Of a stretch of DNA of 43,398 nucleotides, positions 43,357 to 43,398 are shown in pieces. The notes under the pieces are model-generated. The model did no database searches. It worked only from the letters and a program-made list of their open reading frames with translations, and was not told the origin of the DNA. Position 1 is the stretch's first letter, and each line of letters starts with the position of its first letter. The position numbers and the translations under genes are program-made. Source of the stretch: Clostridiales bacterium (GTDB taxonomy: Bacteria; Bacillota; Clostridia; Saccharofermentanales; Saccharofermentanaceae); contig JAFWQF010000014.1 of NCBI GenBank assembly GCA_017509205.1, positions 1 to 43,398 on the forward strand, in the 5' to 3' direction.

Positions 43357-43398
43357 TGCCTCTTCTCCTTATTCAGGTCTCTTGTTCTGTGCCATGAC

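Overview
The window looks like a chromosomal segment of an anaerobic, Gram-positive member of the Clostridia (Bacillota). Supporting signs are the ctsR-mcsA-mcsB-clpC stress operon with a CtsR operator, the NfnAB ferredoxin:NADP transhydrogenase, the [FeFe]-hydrogenase maturase HydF, an LtaS-type polymer synthase, AGGAGG-type ribosome binding sites and secreted BspA-like repeat proteins. No rRNA, tRNA, CRISPR array, phage or insertion sequence was recognised. Genus cannot be assigned from sequence alone.

Layout. 1-8.4 kb: a type IV pilin-like protein with a Gly/Asn/Glu-rich tract, a CCA-adding enzyme, a GH31 glycosidase, a serine lipase/esterase and nfnAB. 8.4-12.7 kb: a small HxlR-like regulator behind an AT-rich region with a large inverted repeat, a single-gene PGK-TPI fusion, and a PlsC-type acyltransferase carrying a zinc ribbon. 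12.8-17.8 kb: ctsR-mcsA-mcsB-clpC under a textbook sigma-A promoter and CtsR box; McsB has lost the residues needed for arginine kinase activity. 17.8-22.4 kb: a probable operon of an HdeD-like membrane protein, a UlaG-like metallohydrolase, a DUF1846 protein and a polytopic membrane protein.

22.45-34.6 kb is the centre of interest: one tightly overlapping 12-gene operon on the minus strand. It encodes a NifH-like ATPase, a NifD-like/NifK-like pair, HypF, HypC, HypD, HypE, a TM1266-type small regulator, a second NifD-like/NifK-like pair, HydF, and a D-lyxose isomerase-type cupin. It therefore joins three metallocofactor systems: a nitrogenase-like reductase with two catalytic pairs, the Fe(CN)2CO ligand machinery of [NiFe]-hydrogenases, and the scaffold GTPase of [FeFe]-hydrogenase maturation. 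The operon contains no hydrogenase subunit, HypA, HypB, HydE, HydG or NifB. A sigma-A promoter and a leader with mutually exclusive pairings, like an attenuator or riboswitch, precede it. My working hypothesis is a hybrid route that builds or reduces an iron-CO/CN cofactor, possibly an alternative source of the H-cluster precursor handed to HydF.

34.7-43.4 kb is envelope-related: a small membrane protein, an LtaS-like synthase, three secreted proteins that share one Lys-rich C-terminal module (two with BspA-type leucine-rich repeats), and a flavodoxin lipoprotein followed by two decayed 3' gene fragments.
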